Below are positions 16,993-26,906 of a stretch of DNA of 64,000 bases, piece after piece. Under the pieces are notes generated by a model. It saw nothing but the letters and a program-made list of their open reading frames with translations, had not been told where the DNA came from and searched no databases. Within the stretch, counting starts at the first letter, position 1. The number at the start of each line of letters is the position of its first letter. Both the position numbers and the translations under genes were made by a program. Origin of the DNA: an uncultured Bacteroidales bacterium (GTDB lineage: Bacteria; Bacteroidota; Bacteroidia; Bacteroidales; UBA932); the NCBI GenBank assembly GCA_944326255.1, contig CALVDG010000001.1:1-64000 (forward strand), written 5' to 3'.

Positions 16993-18468
16993 ATGCCTGT
17001 TAAAACTACCAAACCTAAAAGTAAGAAAGAAGTCTCCCTGGATGCTGTCGGTCTGGAGGCCGGTAAGAAGCCGCCTCAGGCCCTGGATGTCGAGGAGGCT
17101 GTGCTGGGAGCCATGCTCATCGAACCCAACGCGGTGCCGGATGTGCTTGATTCTCTGACTGCTGACTGTTTCTATAAGGATGCGCACCGGAAGATATTCT
17201 CTGCGATATCCAGCCTTTCGCTGGCGCATGATCCGGTGGATATATACACAGTGGCGGAGCAGTTGAAGAAGGACGGCTCGCTGGAAGAGATAGGCGGACC
17301 GTATTACCTGAGTCTGCTGTCGTCAAAGGTGGGTGCGGCCGCTCATGTGGATTACCACGTGAAGATACTGCTCCAGAAATACATACAGAGAGAACTGATA
17401 ACCATATCGGCTCAGGTGCAGAGGGACTCGTTCGATGACGGCATCCCTGTGGACGACCTGCTGGACGGAGCCCAGCAGAAACTGTTCAACCTGGCGGAGA
17501 AGAACATGAAGCGGGAGACCCAGCCTGTACAGGACGTCATCAAGGAGGCAGTGATGGAGATAGAGGCCAACCAGGAGCGGACTGACGGTCTGAGCGGTGT
17601 GGCTTCCGGCTATACCGGGATAGACAGGATCACCCTCGGCTGGCAGGCTTCGGACCTGGTGATTATAGCGGCCCGTCCCGCCATGGGTAAGACGGCCTTC
17701 GTGCTGACTATGGCCCGCAATATGACGGTGGACCATAGGATACCGGTCGCGTTCTTCTCGCTTGAGATGTCATCCAAGCAGCTGGTCAAGAGACTTCTGG
17801 TCTCCGAGACCGGACTCTCTTCGGAGAAGATACGCGGAGGAAAGAAACTGCAGGAGTACGAGCTGGTCCAGCTTCACGAGCGGATAAAGGACCTGGCTTC
17901 GGCTCCGCTTTACATTGACGATACTCCGTCGCTTTCGATATATGAGCTGCGCTCCAAGGCCCGCCGCCTGGTGCGCAACGCTGGAGTCAAGCTCATTATC
18001 ATAGACTACCTTCAGCTTATGACCGGTCCTCCGGAGCTGCGCGGCATGAGGGAGCAGGAGGTGTCCAATATCTCGCGCTCGCTCAAGGCCATAGCCAAGG
18101 AACTGGACATACCGGTGATAGCCCTTTCCCAGCTCAGCCGTGCTGTTGAGACACGCGGCGGCAACAAGCGTCCCCAGCTCAGCGACCTCCGCGAGTCGGG
18201 AGCCATAGAGCAGGATGCCGACATAGTGATGTTCATCCACCGTCCTGAGTATTACGGGACCGAGAGTGAGTCTGCCGTGCCGGGAGAGGCCCAGATCATC
18301 ATAGCCAAGCACCGTAACGGCTCCACGGCTGACGTGCCCATGCGCTTCCGTGCCTCCGAGGCCCGTTTCGTGGATGCCAATGAGGGCGGATTCGGGGATC
18401 TGGAGCCGGCATCGGACGCGTATATTGAGTCCAGCATGAACAACTCCGAGTTCGATGAGGACTTTTAG
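16993..18468 (+). CDS. dnaB: Replicative DNA helicase
   Basis: Hexameric replicative helicase that unwinds DNA at the fork. The preferred start is the ATG at 16993 (491 residues); a TTG three codons upstream is also open. The N-terminal DnaB domain (about residues 25-130) binds primase, and the C-terminal RecA-like domain carries Walker A ARPAMGKTAF with Lys233, Walker B IIIDYLQLM and the ALSQLSRAVE motif. No intein is present, a common insertion in dnaB. The gene overlaps the following DUF3108 gene by 14 bases. Confidence 0.96.
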   Translation: MPVKTTKPKSKKEVSLDAVGLEAGKKPPQALDVEEAVLGAMLIEPNAVPDVLDSLTADCFYKDAHRKIFSAISSLSLAHDPVDIYTVAEQLKKDGSLEEIGGPYYLSLLSSKVGAAAHVDYHVKILLQKYIQRELITISAQVQRDSFDDGIPVDDLLDGAQQKLFNLAEKNMKRETQPVQDVIKEAVMEIEANQERTDGLSGVASGYTGIDRITLGWQASDLVIIAARPAMGKTAFVLTMARNMTVDHRIPVAFFSLEMSSKQLVKRLLVSETGLSSEKIRGGKKLQEYELVQLHERIKDLASAPLYIDDTPSLSIYELRSKARRLVRNAGVKLIIIDYLQLMTGPPELRGMREQEVSNISRSLKAIAKELDIPVIALSQLSRAVETRGGNKRPQLSDLRESGAIEQDADIVMFIHRPEYYGTESESAVPGEAQIIIAKHRNGSTADVPMRFRASEARFVDANEGGFGDLEPASDAYIESSMNNSEFDEDF

Positions 18469-19306
18469 GCATATCCTCGTACTGCTGCTCGCAGTGACAT
18501 CATCCGTCTCCCTTTGGGGACAGTGCTTCCCGGTCCACCCGGATCTGGCGGAGGAACATGCGTTCAGGCAGGACGAGAGGCTGACATATATTATCCATTA
18601 CAAATGGCTGGGCATCAGGACTGACGTGGGTTCGGCCACGGTGACGCTCCATGACGGAGGGGAGAGAGGCGGCAGACATCTGCTGCACCCGGTGGCTACC
18701 GGCAGCACTTACCGTTTCTGGGATGTCTTCTTCAAGGTCAGGGATACCTACGAGTCCGTTTTTTACGAGGACAGTGTCCGTCCGGTGTATTTCCACAGGG
18801 ACATACACGAGGGCAAGTATACCATAAAGAACACCTACAACTGGGACGACAGCACCCATGCCATAGAGGCCAGGATAGAGTGGGCCAGGCGGTCGCTGGA
18901 TACCCTGCTGCCTGGAAACGAATGTACGTTTGACATCCTTACCCTGTTCTACAATGCCCGCAATATGGATTTCGAGGCACTGGAGCAGGGAGTCAACAAT
19001 CCCGTCTCCTTCGCCATAGACGAGGAGATATTCGACATATATTTCCGCTATATCGGCCGGGAGGAGAAGCGCGTGCCGGGACTCGGGGTCTACAGGACGA
19101 TGAAATTCGCGGCCAAAGTGGTGGCCGGGGAGGTGTTCACCGGGGAGCAGGAGATGTATATCTGGGTCTCGGACGACATGAACCGGGTGCCCCTGCTGTT
19201 CGAGTCTCCTATCATCGTCGGTTCGGTCTTCGGACGGCTGGCGGACTGGGAGGGACTCCGATATCCGTTGGAAGATTGCAAAGTGGTTAAAAATAAAAAG
19301 AAATGA
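18455..19306 (+). CDS. DUF3108 domain-containing periplasmic/outer-membrane protein
   Basis: A 283-residue exported protein with a clear signal peptide (residues 1-22, ending SLWGQ). The remainder is a beta-rich DUF3108 domain, whose members are found across Bacteroidota and proteobacteria and are of unknown biochemical function. The start lies inside dnaB, overlapping its last 14 bases in a different frame, and the stop overlaps the RseC-like gene by four bases. The tight packing implies co-transcription. Confidence 0.82.
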   Translation: MRTFRHILVLLLAVTSSVSLWGQCFPVHPDLAEEHAFRQDERLTYIIHYKWLGIRTDVGSATVTLHDGGERGGRHLLHPVATGSTYRFWDVFFKVRDTYESVFYEDSVRPVYFHRDIHEGKYTIKNTYNWDDSTHAIEARIEWARRSLDTLLPGNECTFDILTLFYNARNMDFEALEQGVNNPVSFAIDEEIFDIYFRYIGREEKRVPGLGVYRTMKFAAKVVAGEVFTGEQEMYIWVSDDMNRVPLLFESPIIVGSVFGRLADWEGLRYPLEDCKVVKNKKK

Positions 19307-19731
19307 AACAGACAGATGCAGAGATAAGACATGCCGGCAGGGTGGTGGGCGTGTCCGGCTCACAGATAAAGGTTCAGATCCTGACACAGACGGCCTGCTC
19401 GGGATGTCAGGCCAAGGCGGTATGCGGAGCCTCGGACGGAAAGACCCGCATCATCCCGGTCCGCCGTCCCGATGACGGAAGCATTGCCGTAGGCGACGAG
19501 GTCAATGTGATAATACGACAGGGTCAGGGCTTCAAGGCAGTTTTGATAGCTTATCTGATTCCGCTGTTCATTTTATTGGTTTTATTATTAACTTTGCCTA
19601 TGTTTTTTGAAAATGAGCTGGTGACCGGACTCGGAGCCCTGGGATTCGTGGCTCTGTACTATCTGGTGCTGGCTCAGTTCAGGGACAAGCTCAACTCAGG
19701 ATTCATATTTACTGTAGAAAAGATAAAATAA
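19303..19731 (+). CDS. RseC/MucC family protein (SoxR-reducing system type)
   Basis: A 142-residue membrane protein: a cytoplasmic N-terminal domain with the cysteine motif CSGCQAKAVCG (residues 33-43), followed by two membrane helices (about 76-97 and 103-122). RseC-like proteins accompany rnf clusters, where they act in reducing the SoxR iron-sulfur sensor in E. coli. Here it directly precedes rnfB by six bases, consistent with a role in assembling or servicing the Rnf complex. Confidence 0.88.
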   Translation: MKQTDAEIRHAGRVVGVSGSQIKVQILTQTACSGCQAKAVCGASDGKTRIIPVRRPDDGSIAVGDEVNVIIRQGQGFKAVLIAYLIPLFILLVLLLTLPMFFENELVTGLGALGFVALYYLVLAQFRDKLNSGFIFTVEKIK

Positions 19732-19737
19732 CAGCAG

Positions 19738-20604
19738 ATGGGTACAACATTTATTTTTACAGTCATCACTCTCAGCGTATTGGGCCTGTTGCTCGCGGTG
19801 GTGCTCTTTCTCGTCGCCAAGAAATTCAACGTGGAGGAGGACCCGCTCATCGATGTTGTCGAGGCCACGATGCCCGGAGCCAACTGCGGAGGCTGCGGCT
19901 TTGCCGGCTGCAGGGCCTTTGCCGAGGCATGTGTGAAGTCCCGCTCGCTTGACGGCAAGTTCTGTCCCGTTGGCGGCAATGCCGTCATGCAGAAGGTGGC
20001 GGCCGCGATGGGTGTGCAGGCCGAGGAGAAGGCTCCTATGGTGGCCGTGGTAAGGTGCAACGGCACATGTCAGAACAGAGTGCGTGTCAATGAGTATGAC
20101 GGCTCGGTCTCCTGCCGCATCATCAGCTCGCTTTATGCGGGTGACACAGGATGCCGTTTCGGCTGCCTGGGCGGAGGGGACTGTGAGCGTGCCTGTCCGT
20201 TCGGAGCCATAAAGGTCAACCCCGAGACCCTTATCCCTGAGGTGGACGAGGAAAAGTGTACTGCCTGCGGAGCCTGTGTAAGAGCCTGCCCCAAGGATAT
20301 CATCGAACTGCGCAACAAAGGCCCTAAGAACCGCCGCGTATATGTGTCCTGCATGAGCCAGGACAAGGGAGCCGTGGCCCGCAAGGCCTGCTCCGCTGCC
20401 TGCATCGGCTGCCGCAAGTGCGAGAAGGTCTGCCCGTTCGGAGCCATTACCGTCGAGAACAATCTGGCTTATATAGATTTCAATAAATGCAAGCTCTGCC
20501 GCAAATGTGTGGCCGAGTGTCCTACAGGAGCCATCCATGCCGTCAATTTCCCTCCCAAACCGGCTGCCGCTCCCGCGGAAGAACCAAAAACTGACAAGCA
20601 ATGA
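19738..20604 (+). CDS. rnfB: Rnf electron transport complex subunit B
   Basis: A 288-residue ferredoxin subunit of the Rnf complex, which oxidises reduced ferredoxin and reduces NAD while pumping ions. It has one N-terminal membrane helix (about residues 5-27), the RnfB cluster motif NCGGCGFAGC, then several [4Fe-4S] motifs: CLGGGDCERACP, CTACGACVRACP, CIGCRKCEKVCP and CKLCRKCVAECP. That is the long RnfB form with extra clusters compared with the ~190-residue E. coli protein. It is the first of the six structural genes; stop and rnfC start overlap by four bases. Confidence 0.95.
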   Translation: MGTTFIFTVITLSVLGLLLAVVLFLVAKKFNVEEDPLIDVVEATMPGANCGGCGFAGCRAFAEACVKSRSLDGKFCPVGGNAVMQKVAAAMGVQAEEKAPMVAVVRCNGTCQNRVRVNEYDGSVSCRIISSLYAGDTGCRFGCLGGGDCERACPFGAIKVNPETLIPEVDEEKCTACGACVRACPKDIIELRNKGPKNRRVYVSCMSQDKGAVARKACSAACIGCRKCEKVCPFGAITVENNLAYIDFNKCKLCRKCVAECPTGAIHAVNFPPKPAAAPAEEPKTDKQ

Positions 20605-21938
20605 GACGTACATTTTCAATGGGTGGCGTTCACCCGCATGACTGCAAGATATCCGCAGACTCAGCGATAGAGACATTCCCTCTGCCTCAGAGGATGTACA
20701 TATCCATGTCCCAGCATCTGGGAGCTCCCGCCAAGCCTCTCGTTCAGAAGGGTGACAAGGTCAGGACAGGACAGCTGATAGGGGCTTCCGCAGGATTTAT
20801 TTCCGCCAATATTCACAGTTCCGTGTCGGGTACCGTCGCTGCCGTCGAGCCATACGCCGACCTGGCGGGCAATCCGGTGATGCACGTGATCATAGACGTG
20901 GAAGGTGACGAGTGGGATGAGTCCATAGACCGTACACCGGACATCGTCAGGGATATAACCCTGTCTCCGACCGAAATCATAAAGAGGATAGCGGACTGCG
21001 GAGTCGTAGGTCTGGGAGGTGCGTCTTTCCCGACCCATGTCAAGCTGTCTCCTCCTCCGGGTAAGAAAGCGGAGTTCCTTATCATCAATGGTGCCGAGTG
21101 CGAGCCGTATCTGACCTCCGATTACCGCCTGATGATCGAACATGCCGAGGAAGTGCTGCTCGGAGCCCGTATCATGATGAAGGCCCTGGGTGTTGTTGAA
21201 GGCTACATCGGTATAGAGGACAACAAACCCGAGGCCATAAAGAAGATGAGAGAGCTGACAGCTTCCTCGTATCCGGAGATAAAAGTGGTCTCCCTGCGCA
21301 AGAAATATCCGCAGGGCGGCGAAAAGCAGCTCATCGATGCCGTGACCGGCCGCAGGGTGCCCTCTATGGGGCTGCCTATAGACGCAGGCGTGGTGGTTCA
21401 GAACGTGGGCACCTCGTTCGCTGTTTACGAGGCGGTCCAGAAGAACAAGCCGCTTTTCGAGGGCGTGATGACGGTTACCGGAGAGTGTCTGGACTCCCAG
21501 CACAATTTCCTGCTCAGGGTGGGAACTCCTTTTGAGAAGATTCTCGAGGCTGTCGGAGGCGTACCTCAGAAGACGGCCAAGATAATCAGCGGCGGCCCTA
21601 TGATGGGCAAGGCCGTGGCCAATCTCTCCGCTGCTTCCGTCAAGAGCACCTCGTCCCTGCTGCTGCTTACAGAGAAGCAGACCAAGCGCATGGAGGAGAG
21701 TGAGTGTATCCGCTGCGGCAAGTGCGTGCAGGCCTGTCCGATGGGACTGGAGCCTTATCTGCTCAACAAGCTCGCCCGTGCAGGCCGTATGGAGGATCTG
21801 GAGCACAACAAAGTCTACGACTGCATCGAGTGCGGATGCTGTATGTTCACCTGCCCGGCCTATATCCCCCTGCTGGACTACATCCGGACTGCGAAGGCCG
21901 ATGTCATGCGCATCATGCGGAGCCGTCCCAAGAAGTAA
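20601..21938 (+). CDS. rnfC: Rnf electron transport complex subunit C
   Basis: A 445-residue peripheral subunit that binds NADH and FMN. It has the RnfC N-terminal domain, a glycine-rich nucleotide site (GLGGASFPTHVKL near residue 135), a SLBB domain (about 255-330), and two C-terminal [4Fe-4S] motifs, CIRCGKCVQACP and CIECGCCMFTCP. It is of the compact Bacteroidota/Clostridia type without the long alanine-lysine repeats of some proteobacteria. Four-base overlap with rnfB. Confidence 0.95.
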   Translation: MRRTFSMGGVHPHDCKISADSAIETFPLPQRMYISMSQHLGAPAKPLVQKGDKVRTGQLIGASAGFISANIHSSVSGTVAAVEPYADLAGNPVMHVIIDVEGDEWDESIDRTPDIVRDITLSPTEIIKRIADCGVVGLGGASFPTHVKLSPPPGKKAEFLIINGAECEPYLTSDYRLMIEHAEEVLLGARIMMKALGVVEGYIGIEDNKPEAIKKMRELTASSYPEIKVVSLRKKYPQGGEKQLIDAVTGRRVPSMGLPIDAGVVVQNVGTSFAVYEAVQKNKPLFEGVMTVTGECLDSQHNFLLRVGTPFEKILEAVGGVPQKTAKIISGGPMMGKAVANLSAASVKSTSSLLLLTEKQTKRMEESECIRCGKCVQACPMGLEPYLLNKLARAGRMEDLEHNKVYDCIECGCCMFTCPAYIPLLDYIRTAKADVMRIMRSRPKK

Positions 21939-21960
21939 CTGATTAAACCATTATAAGAAT

Positions 21961-22965
21961 ATGAGAAAACTGATAGTATCTCCCGCACCCCATGTTCATG
22001 GAGATGAGAGCACGAGGAAGATCATGAAGGACGTGCTTATCGCCCTTGCTCCCTCGATGCTGGTGGCCGTGTACTTCTACGGTCTCTCCGCCATAAAGCT
22101 GCTGCTGGTGGGTGTGATAGCATGTATGGGTGTGGAGTTCCTCATTCAGAAATATCTGATGCGGACCAAGGTGACCGTCACCGACCTGTCCGCAGCCGTG
22201 ACCGGAGTCCTGCTGGCTCTCAACCTGCCTCCGACAGCGCCCTGGTGGGTGATAGTGATCGGAGCCGTAGTGGCTATAGGTGTGGCCAAGATGACATTCG
22301 GCGGACTGGGTCACAATATCTTCAACCCCGCGCTGGTGGGCCGTGTCTTCCTGCTGATATCCTTCCCTGTGATCATGACGGACTGGACCGTGCCCGCTTC
22401 CTGGTTCCGCCCCGGAGTGGATGCCGTCACCGGTGCGACTCCGCTGGCTTTGGTCAAGGAGGGACTTGCACAGGGCATGACAGTGGACCAGATTATCTCC
22501 GCCAACCCTGACCTGACCTACGGGCAGATGCTCTTTGCCAGGGCAGGCGGCTCGGCAGGAGAGGCCTCCGCGCTGGCCATCATCCTCGGTTTCATATATC
22601 TGCTGGTACGCAGGGTCATCCGTCCCCACATCCCCGTTACTATCATCCTGACCGTGGCCGTGATGACCGGTATCTTCTGGCTGATCGATCCGTCCCAGTA
22701 CACCGACCCTCTGTTCAATATCCTGACAGGAGGCGTTCTGCTCGGTTCGGTATTCATGGCCACCGACTACGTGACCTCGCCCATGGCGGTCAAGGGAATG
22801 GTCATCTACGGTATCGGCATCGGAGTGCTCACGGTGCTTATCCGTTACTTCGGTTCGTATCCCGAGGGAGTCTCGTTTGCGATACTCATTATGAACTCGA
22901 TAGTACCCTTACTCAACAAATACATCAAGCCCGCAAGGTTCGGGAAGGAGGTGAGTCATGCCTAA
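21961..22965 (+). CDS. rnfD: Rnf electron transport complex subunit D
   Basis: A 334-residue integral membrane subunit with about nine hydrophobic helices. It contains DAVTGATPLAL, the S/T-G-A-T motif whose threonine covalently carries FMN. RnfD together with A and E forms the ion-translocating membrane part. Starts 22 bases after rnfC and overlaps rnfG by eight bases. Confidence 0.95.
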   Translation: MRKLIVSPAPHVHGDESTRKIMKDVLIALAPSMLVAVYFYGLSAIKLLLVGVIACMGVEFLIQKYLMRTKVTVTDLSAAVTGVLLALNLPPTAPWWVIVIGAVVAIGVAKMTFGGLGHNIFNPALVGRVFLLISFPVIMTDWTVPASWFRPGVDAVTGATPLALVKEGLAQGMTVDQIISANPDLTYGQMLFARAGGSAGEASALAIILGFIYLLVRRVIRPHIPVTIILTVAVMTGIFWLIDPSQYTDPLFNILTGGVLLGSVFMATDYVTSPMAVKGMVIYGIGIGVLTVLIRYFGSYPEGVSFAILIMNSIVPLLNKYIKPARFGKEVSHA

Positions 22966-23536
22966 GGAATCCACACTTCGCAGCATGGTCCTCTGCCTGT
23001 CTCTGGTATGTCTGGTGTGCTCCGCCCTGCTCGGAGGAGTGTACGTGATGACTAAAGGCAAGATAGACCAGGAGCAGATCAAGAAGACCAACAACGCCAT
23101 CGCTCTGGTGACACCGGAGTTTGACAACGCGCCGTCATCCGAGAAGATGACGGTGGAGATAGACGGAAAGGAAGTCGCGGTATATCCGGCCCGTAAGGAC
23201 GGCCAGGCTGTGGGCTATGCAGTAGAGTCCTTTACATCCAAGGGATTCAGCGGCACGATCAACATCATGGTCGGCTTTGACATGGACGGCAACATCGTGG
23301 GTACTTCCGTCATATCCCATACCGAGACCCCCGGCCTGGGCGCGAAGATGACGGAACCTGCCTTCTACTCCCAGTTTGTAGGCAAGAATCCGGCTTCTTT
23401 CAGGCTCAGCGTGGCCAAGGACGGCGGGGACGTGGACGCCATCACGGCCTCCACCATTACCTCCAGGGCTTACTGCGATGCGGTGGACAGAGCCTGGAGG
23501 GTATTTCAGAAGATTATGGACAACAACTCAAAATAG
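22958..23536 (+). CDS. rnfG: Rnf electron transport complex subunit G
   Basis: A 192-residue subunit with one N-terminal membrane helix (about residues 8-30) and a periplasmic FMN-binding domain. The covalent flavin site is in DAITASTITS (near residue 165), an S/T-x-A/S-T variant of the usual SGAT motif. Covalent attachment needs the ApbE flavin transferase, which is not in this window. Six bases precede rnfE. Confidence 0.94.
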   Translation: MPKESTLRSMVLCLSLVCLVCSALLGGVYVMTKGKIDQEQIKKTNNAIALVTPEFDNAPSSEKMTVEIDGKEVAVYPARKDGQAVGYAVESFTSKGFSGTINIMVGFDMDGNIVGTSVISHTETPGLGAKMTEPAFYSQFVGKNPASFRLSVAKDGGDVDAITASTITSRAYCDAVDRAWRVFQKIMDNNSK

Positions 23537-23542
23537 CGGAAC

Positions 23543-24133
23543 ATGAGTAAACTGAGAATTATAGCCAACGGCATCATCAAGGATAATCCTACGTTTATCC
23601 TCGTGCTCGGTATGTGTCCCACCATCGGTACCACTACCTCCGCGATAAACGGTATGGGAATGGGTCTCGCCACTACTTTCGTCCTCATTCTCTCCAACGT
23701 ATTCATCTCGCTTCTGGCCAAGATGATCCCCGACAAGGTCCGTATCCCGGCCTACATCGTCATCATAGCCTCGTTCGTTACGGTCCTGGAGCTCCTGATG
23801 CAGGCCTATGTGCCTGACCTGTATGCGGCCCTGGGTCTGTTCATCCCGCTGATCGTGGTCAACTGCATCATCCTCGGCAGGGCGGAGGCGTTCGCCAACA
23901 AGAATACTCCCCTGGACTCGGCCTGTGACGGTATCGGTATCGGACTCGGTTTCACGCTGGCCCTGACAGTCATCGGTATGGTGCGCGAGCTGCTTGGCAA
24001 TCTGTCGTTCTTCGGCATGAAGCTCGCCGAGGGCGGAGACGGTATGCTGGCTTTCGTCCTGGCACCCGGAGGATTCATCGTGCTGGGCTACCTCATGGTG
24101 GTATTTAGAAAACTTACTCAAAAAAAGGCTTAA
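23543..24133 (+). CDS. rnfE: Rnf electron transport complex subunit E
   Basis: A 196-residue integral membrane subunit with six helices and near twofold similarity to RnfA. It carries the conserved ILGRAEAFA segment and a long hydrophobic middle. With RnfA it forms the antiparallel pair that houses the intramembrane [2Fe-2S] cluster; LVLGMCPTIG near the N-terminus provides one cysteine. Six bases before rnfA. Confidence 0.95.
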   Translation: MSKLRIIANGIIKDNPTFILVLGMCPTIGTTTSAINGMGMGLATTFVLILSNVFISLLAKMIPDKVRIPAYIVIIASFVTVLELLMQAYVPDLYAALGLFIPLIVVNCIILGRAEAFANKNTPLDSACDGIGIGLGFTLALTVIGMVRELLGNLSFFGMKLAEGGDGMLAFVLAPGGFIVLGYLMVVFRKLTQKKA

Positions 24134-24139
24134 TACATT

Positions 24140-24739
24140 ATGGAATATCTGATAATAATCATATCGGCGGTATTTGTCAACAATATCGTACTGGCCCAGT
24201 TCCTCGGTATCTGCCCGTTCCTGGGTGTCTCCAATAAGGTCAGTACGGCCACAGGTATGTCCGCAGCAGTGGTGTTCGTCATCACCCTGTCTACTTTGGT
24301 CACATATCTCATAGACCATTATATACTGGCCAGCCTGGACATCACGTTCATGAGGACGATAGTCTTCATCCTGGTGATTGCAGCCCTCGTGCAGATGGTC
24401 GAGATCATCCTCAAGAAGATATCTCCCTCGCTGTATCAGGCCCTGGGCATCTTCCTGCCCCTGATTACCACCAACTGTACTGTGCTCGGAGTGGCTATCA
24501 GCGTGGTGACCAAGGAGTTCACCTTCGGCGGTGAGGCTCATCTGCTCAATCTGGGCGAGACCGTAGTCTACGCCGCATCCAGCGCGCTGGGTTTCGGAGT
24601 GGCGATGGTGCTTTTCGCCGGTATCCGCGAGCAGCTGGACCTGGTATCCGTTCCCAAGGCATTCAAAGGTACTCCCATCGCACTGGTCACGGCCGGTATC
24701 CTGGCCATGGCGTTCATGGGATTCAGCGGACTGGTATAG
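24140..24739 (+). CDS. rnfA: Rnf electron transport complex subunit A
   Basis: A 199-residue membrane subunit with six helices, beginning with the characteristic NNIVLAQFLGICPFLGVS, whose cysteine is a ligand of the intramembrane cluster, and NCTVLGVAI in the second half. It completes the B-C-D-G-E-A order typical for the phylum. A small TPR gene follows three bases downstream. Confidence 0.95.
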   Translation: MEYLIIIISAVFVNNIVLAQFLGICPFLGVSNKVSTATGMSAAVVFVITLSTLVTYLIDHYILASLDITFMRTIVFILVIAALVQMVEIILKKISPSLYQALGIFLPLITTNCTVLGVAISVVTKEFTFGGEAHLLNLGETVVYAASSALGFGVAMVLFAGIREQLDLVSVPKAFKGTPIALVTAGILAMAFMGFSGLV

Positions 24740-24742
24740 AGT

Positions 24743-25015
24743 ATGGCTACTATAACTGAGATAGAGAAACTGATAGCCGCCGGCCGTCTGGACGATGCCA
24801 GGGACGAGATAGAACGGCTTCTGGAGGCGGAGCCTCAGAATCCCCAGGCGTGGTTCCTGTTGGGAGGTATCTACCGCCGACATGAGCTGTGGGGGGACGC
24901 CATCAATGCCTACAACAAGGCCAAGCTGATAGAGCCGGAGGGACCCGCAGCCGCTGCGATAGAGTCCATCTACGACATTATCCGCTTTGTCAATACTGAC
25001 TTGATGAATCCTTAG
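24743..25015 (+). CDS. Small tetratricopeptide-repeat protein
   Basis: A 90-residue protein made of about two TPR helix-turn-helix units (residues 1-65; AWFLLGGIYRRHELWGDAIN is a clear repeat core) with no signal peptide. It is probably cytoplasmic and mediates protein-protein contact. It follows rnfA by three bases, so it is the last gene of the Rnf transcript; whether it helps the complex is unknown. Its stop overlaps the stop of the convergent methyltransferase gene by four bases. Confidence 0.75.
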   Translation: MATITEIEKLIAAGRLDDARDEIERLLEAEPQNPQAWFLLGGIYRRHELWGDAINAYNKAKLIEPEGPAAAAIESIYDIIRFVNTDLMNP

Positions 25016-25557
25016 TGCAGCCCGCGTCCGAGGACATAGAGGACTATGCCTATGGCCACGGATACGTTGAGCGAGTGCTTGGTACCGTACTGGGGAATCT
25101 CCAGAGTGAAGTCGCACTGGTCCACTGCCTCCTGAGAGATGCCGTGGACTTCGTTACCGAAGATTACTGCGTATCTTCCGGCAGGGTCAAGTTCCCTTCT
25201 CCCGTAGAGGAAATCATCGGTGGATATTGAGTCTTCGGTCTGTTCCACTCCTATGACGGTGTATCCCTGCGCCTTCAGTTCCCTGACTGCCTCCACTGTG
25301 TCCTGCCGCCAGACCCAGTCCACAGAGAACTCGGCCCCCAGGGCGGATTTGTGAATCTCAGGGGCGGGAGATGTGGAGCTTATCCCGCACAGCACTATCC
25401 CCGAGGCGCGGAAAGCGTCGCAGGTGCGGAAGGCCGAACCGATATTGTGTCGGCTCCTCACATTGTCCAGAACTACGGTTATAGGGCTTTTAGACAAGGT
25501 TTTATATTCCTCGACGTCCGGTCTTCCCAGCTCGCTGTTCAATAATTTCCTAAACAT
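25012..25557 (-). CDS. SpoU/TrmH family RNA 2'-O-methyltransferase
   Basis: A 181-residue SPOUT-class methyltransferase. The three family motifs are seen: NVRSRHNIGSAFRTCDAF (motif 1), FGNEVHGIS (motif 2) and SLNVSVAIGIVLY (motif 3), which form the trefoil knot that binds S-adenosylmethionine. The target is a tRNA or rRNA ribose and cannot be named. The start is at 25557 and abuts the -33 element of the divergent glyA promoter. Confidence 0.9.
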   Translation of the reverse strand: MFRKLLNSELGRPDVEEYKTLSKSPITVVLDNVRSRHNIGSAFRTCDAFRASGIVLCGISSTSPAPEIHKSALGAEFSVDWVWRQDTVEAVRELKAQGYTVIGVEQTEDSISTDDFLYGRRELDPAGRYAVIFGNEVHGISQEAVDQCDFTLEIPQYGTKHSLNVSVAIGIVLYVLGRGLH

Positions 25558-25588
25558 TTTGTCAAACGGTAAATTTTTGCGTACTTTG
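25558..25588 (+). promoter_or_regulatory. Promoter of glyA
   Basis: TTTG at 25558-25561, 20 bases, then TACTTTG at 25582-25588, one base short of the TAnnTTTG consensus. The ATG of glyA follows 37 bases later. Confidence 0.5.
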
Positions 25589-25625
25589 CAAAGTTAAAAT
25601 GAAAAAATCAGTTTAACCAAACAAT

Positions 25626-26906
25626 ATGAAACAGGATCTGCAAATATCAGAACTTATCAAGAAAGAGGAGAGCAGACAGCTTCACGGAATAGAGCTGATC
25701 GCCTCTGAAAACTTTGTCAGTGACAACGTTCTGGCCGCACTCGGCTCTTGCCTGACAAACAAATATGCTGAAGGTTATCCCGCAGCCCGTTATTATGGCG
25801 GATGCGAGGTGGTGGACCAGGTCGAGCAGCTTGCGATTGATCGTCTTAAAGAGCTTTATGGAGCCGAGTTTGCCAATGTACAGCCTCACTCCGGCGCTCA
25901 GGCCAATATGGCGGTGTTCATGGCATGTCTCAAGCCCGGTGACACTTTCATGGGGCTGGACCTGGCTCACGGCGGACACCTTACTCATGGCTCGCCCGTC
26001 AATATGTCCGGTATCAACTATCATCCCGTAGCGTACAAGCTGAACGAGGAGACAGGCCGCGTGGATTACGACCAGATGGAGAAGACAGCCCTCGAGTGCA
26101 GGCCCAAACTGATAGTGGGAGGTGCCTCTGCTTATTCCCGCGAGTGGGACTGGAAGAGGATGCGCGAGATAGCCGACAAGGTAGGTGCCATCTTCATGGT
26201 CGATATGGCTCATCCTGCAGGACTTATCGCAGCAGGTCTGCTGGACAATCCTGTCAAGTATGCCCACATCGTGACCACTACCACACACAAGACTCTCCGC
26301 GGACCTCGTGGCGGTGCCATCATCATCGGCAAGGACTTTGAGAATCCTTGGGGCCTGAAGACTCCTAAGGGTCAGATCAAGATGATGTCCCAGCTTATCA
26401 ACTCGGCTGTATTCCCCGGTGTGCAGGGCGGTCCCCTCGAGCACTGCATCGCAGCCAAGGCCGTGGCATTCTACGAGGCTCTCCAGCCTGAGTTCAAGGA
26501 GTATCAGATGCAGGTTAAGAAGAATGCCGCCGCTATGGCCAAGGCTTTCATTGACAGAGGTTACAAGATCGTATCCGGCGGTACTGACAACCACCTGATG
26601 CTGATTGACCTCCGCACCAAGTTCCCCGACCTGACAGGAAAGGTGGCCGAGAAGACCCTCGTGCGTGCCGACATCACTGTCAATAAGAACATGGTGCCTT
26701 TCGACAGCCGTACTCCGTTCACTACTTCGGGTATCCGTGTAGGTACACCCGCCATCACATCCAGAGGTCTGGTGGAGAAGGATATGGAGGCTATCGTCGA
26801 ACTTATCGATGAGGTGCTTTCAGATGTTGAGAACGAGGCAGTTATCGAGAAGGTCAAGAATGCCGCGCATTCTCTCGTTGCCGGCCGTCCTCTGAACGTC
26901 TGGTAG
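25626..26906 (+). CDS. glyA: Serine hydroxymethyltransferase
   Basis: A 426-residue PLP enzyme that interconverts serine plus tetrahydrofolate with glycine plus methylenetetrahydrofolate. Hallmarks are [11 protein letters not shown] near the N-terminus, the [11 protein letters not shown] motif, and the Schiff-base lysine in [14 protein letters not shown] (about Lys222). Full length for the family. It stands alone with its own promoter and terminator. A perfect 10-bp inverted repeat starts right at its stop codon. Confidence 0.97.
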   Translation: MKQDLQISELIKKEESRQLHGIELIASENFVSDNVLAALGSCLTNKYAEGYPAARYYGGCEVVDQVEQLAIDRLKELYGAEFANVQPHSGAQANMAVFMACLKPGDTFMGLDLAHGGHLTHGSPVNMSGINYHPVAYKLNEETGRVDYDQMEKTALECRPKLIVGGASAYSREWDWKRMREIADKVGAIFMVDMAHPAGLIAAGLLDNPVKYAHIVTTTTHKTLRGPRGGAIIIGKDFENPWGLKTPKGQIKMMSQLINSAVFPGVQGGPLEHCIAAKAVAFYEALQPEFKEYQMQVKKNAAAMAKAFIDRGYKIVSGGTDNHLMLIDLRTKFPDLTGKVAEKTLVRADITVNKNMVPFDSRTPFTTSGIRVGTPAITSRGLVEKDMEAIVELIDEVLSDVENEAVIEKVKNAAHSLVAGRPLNVW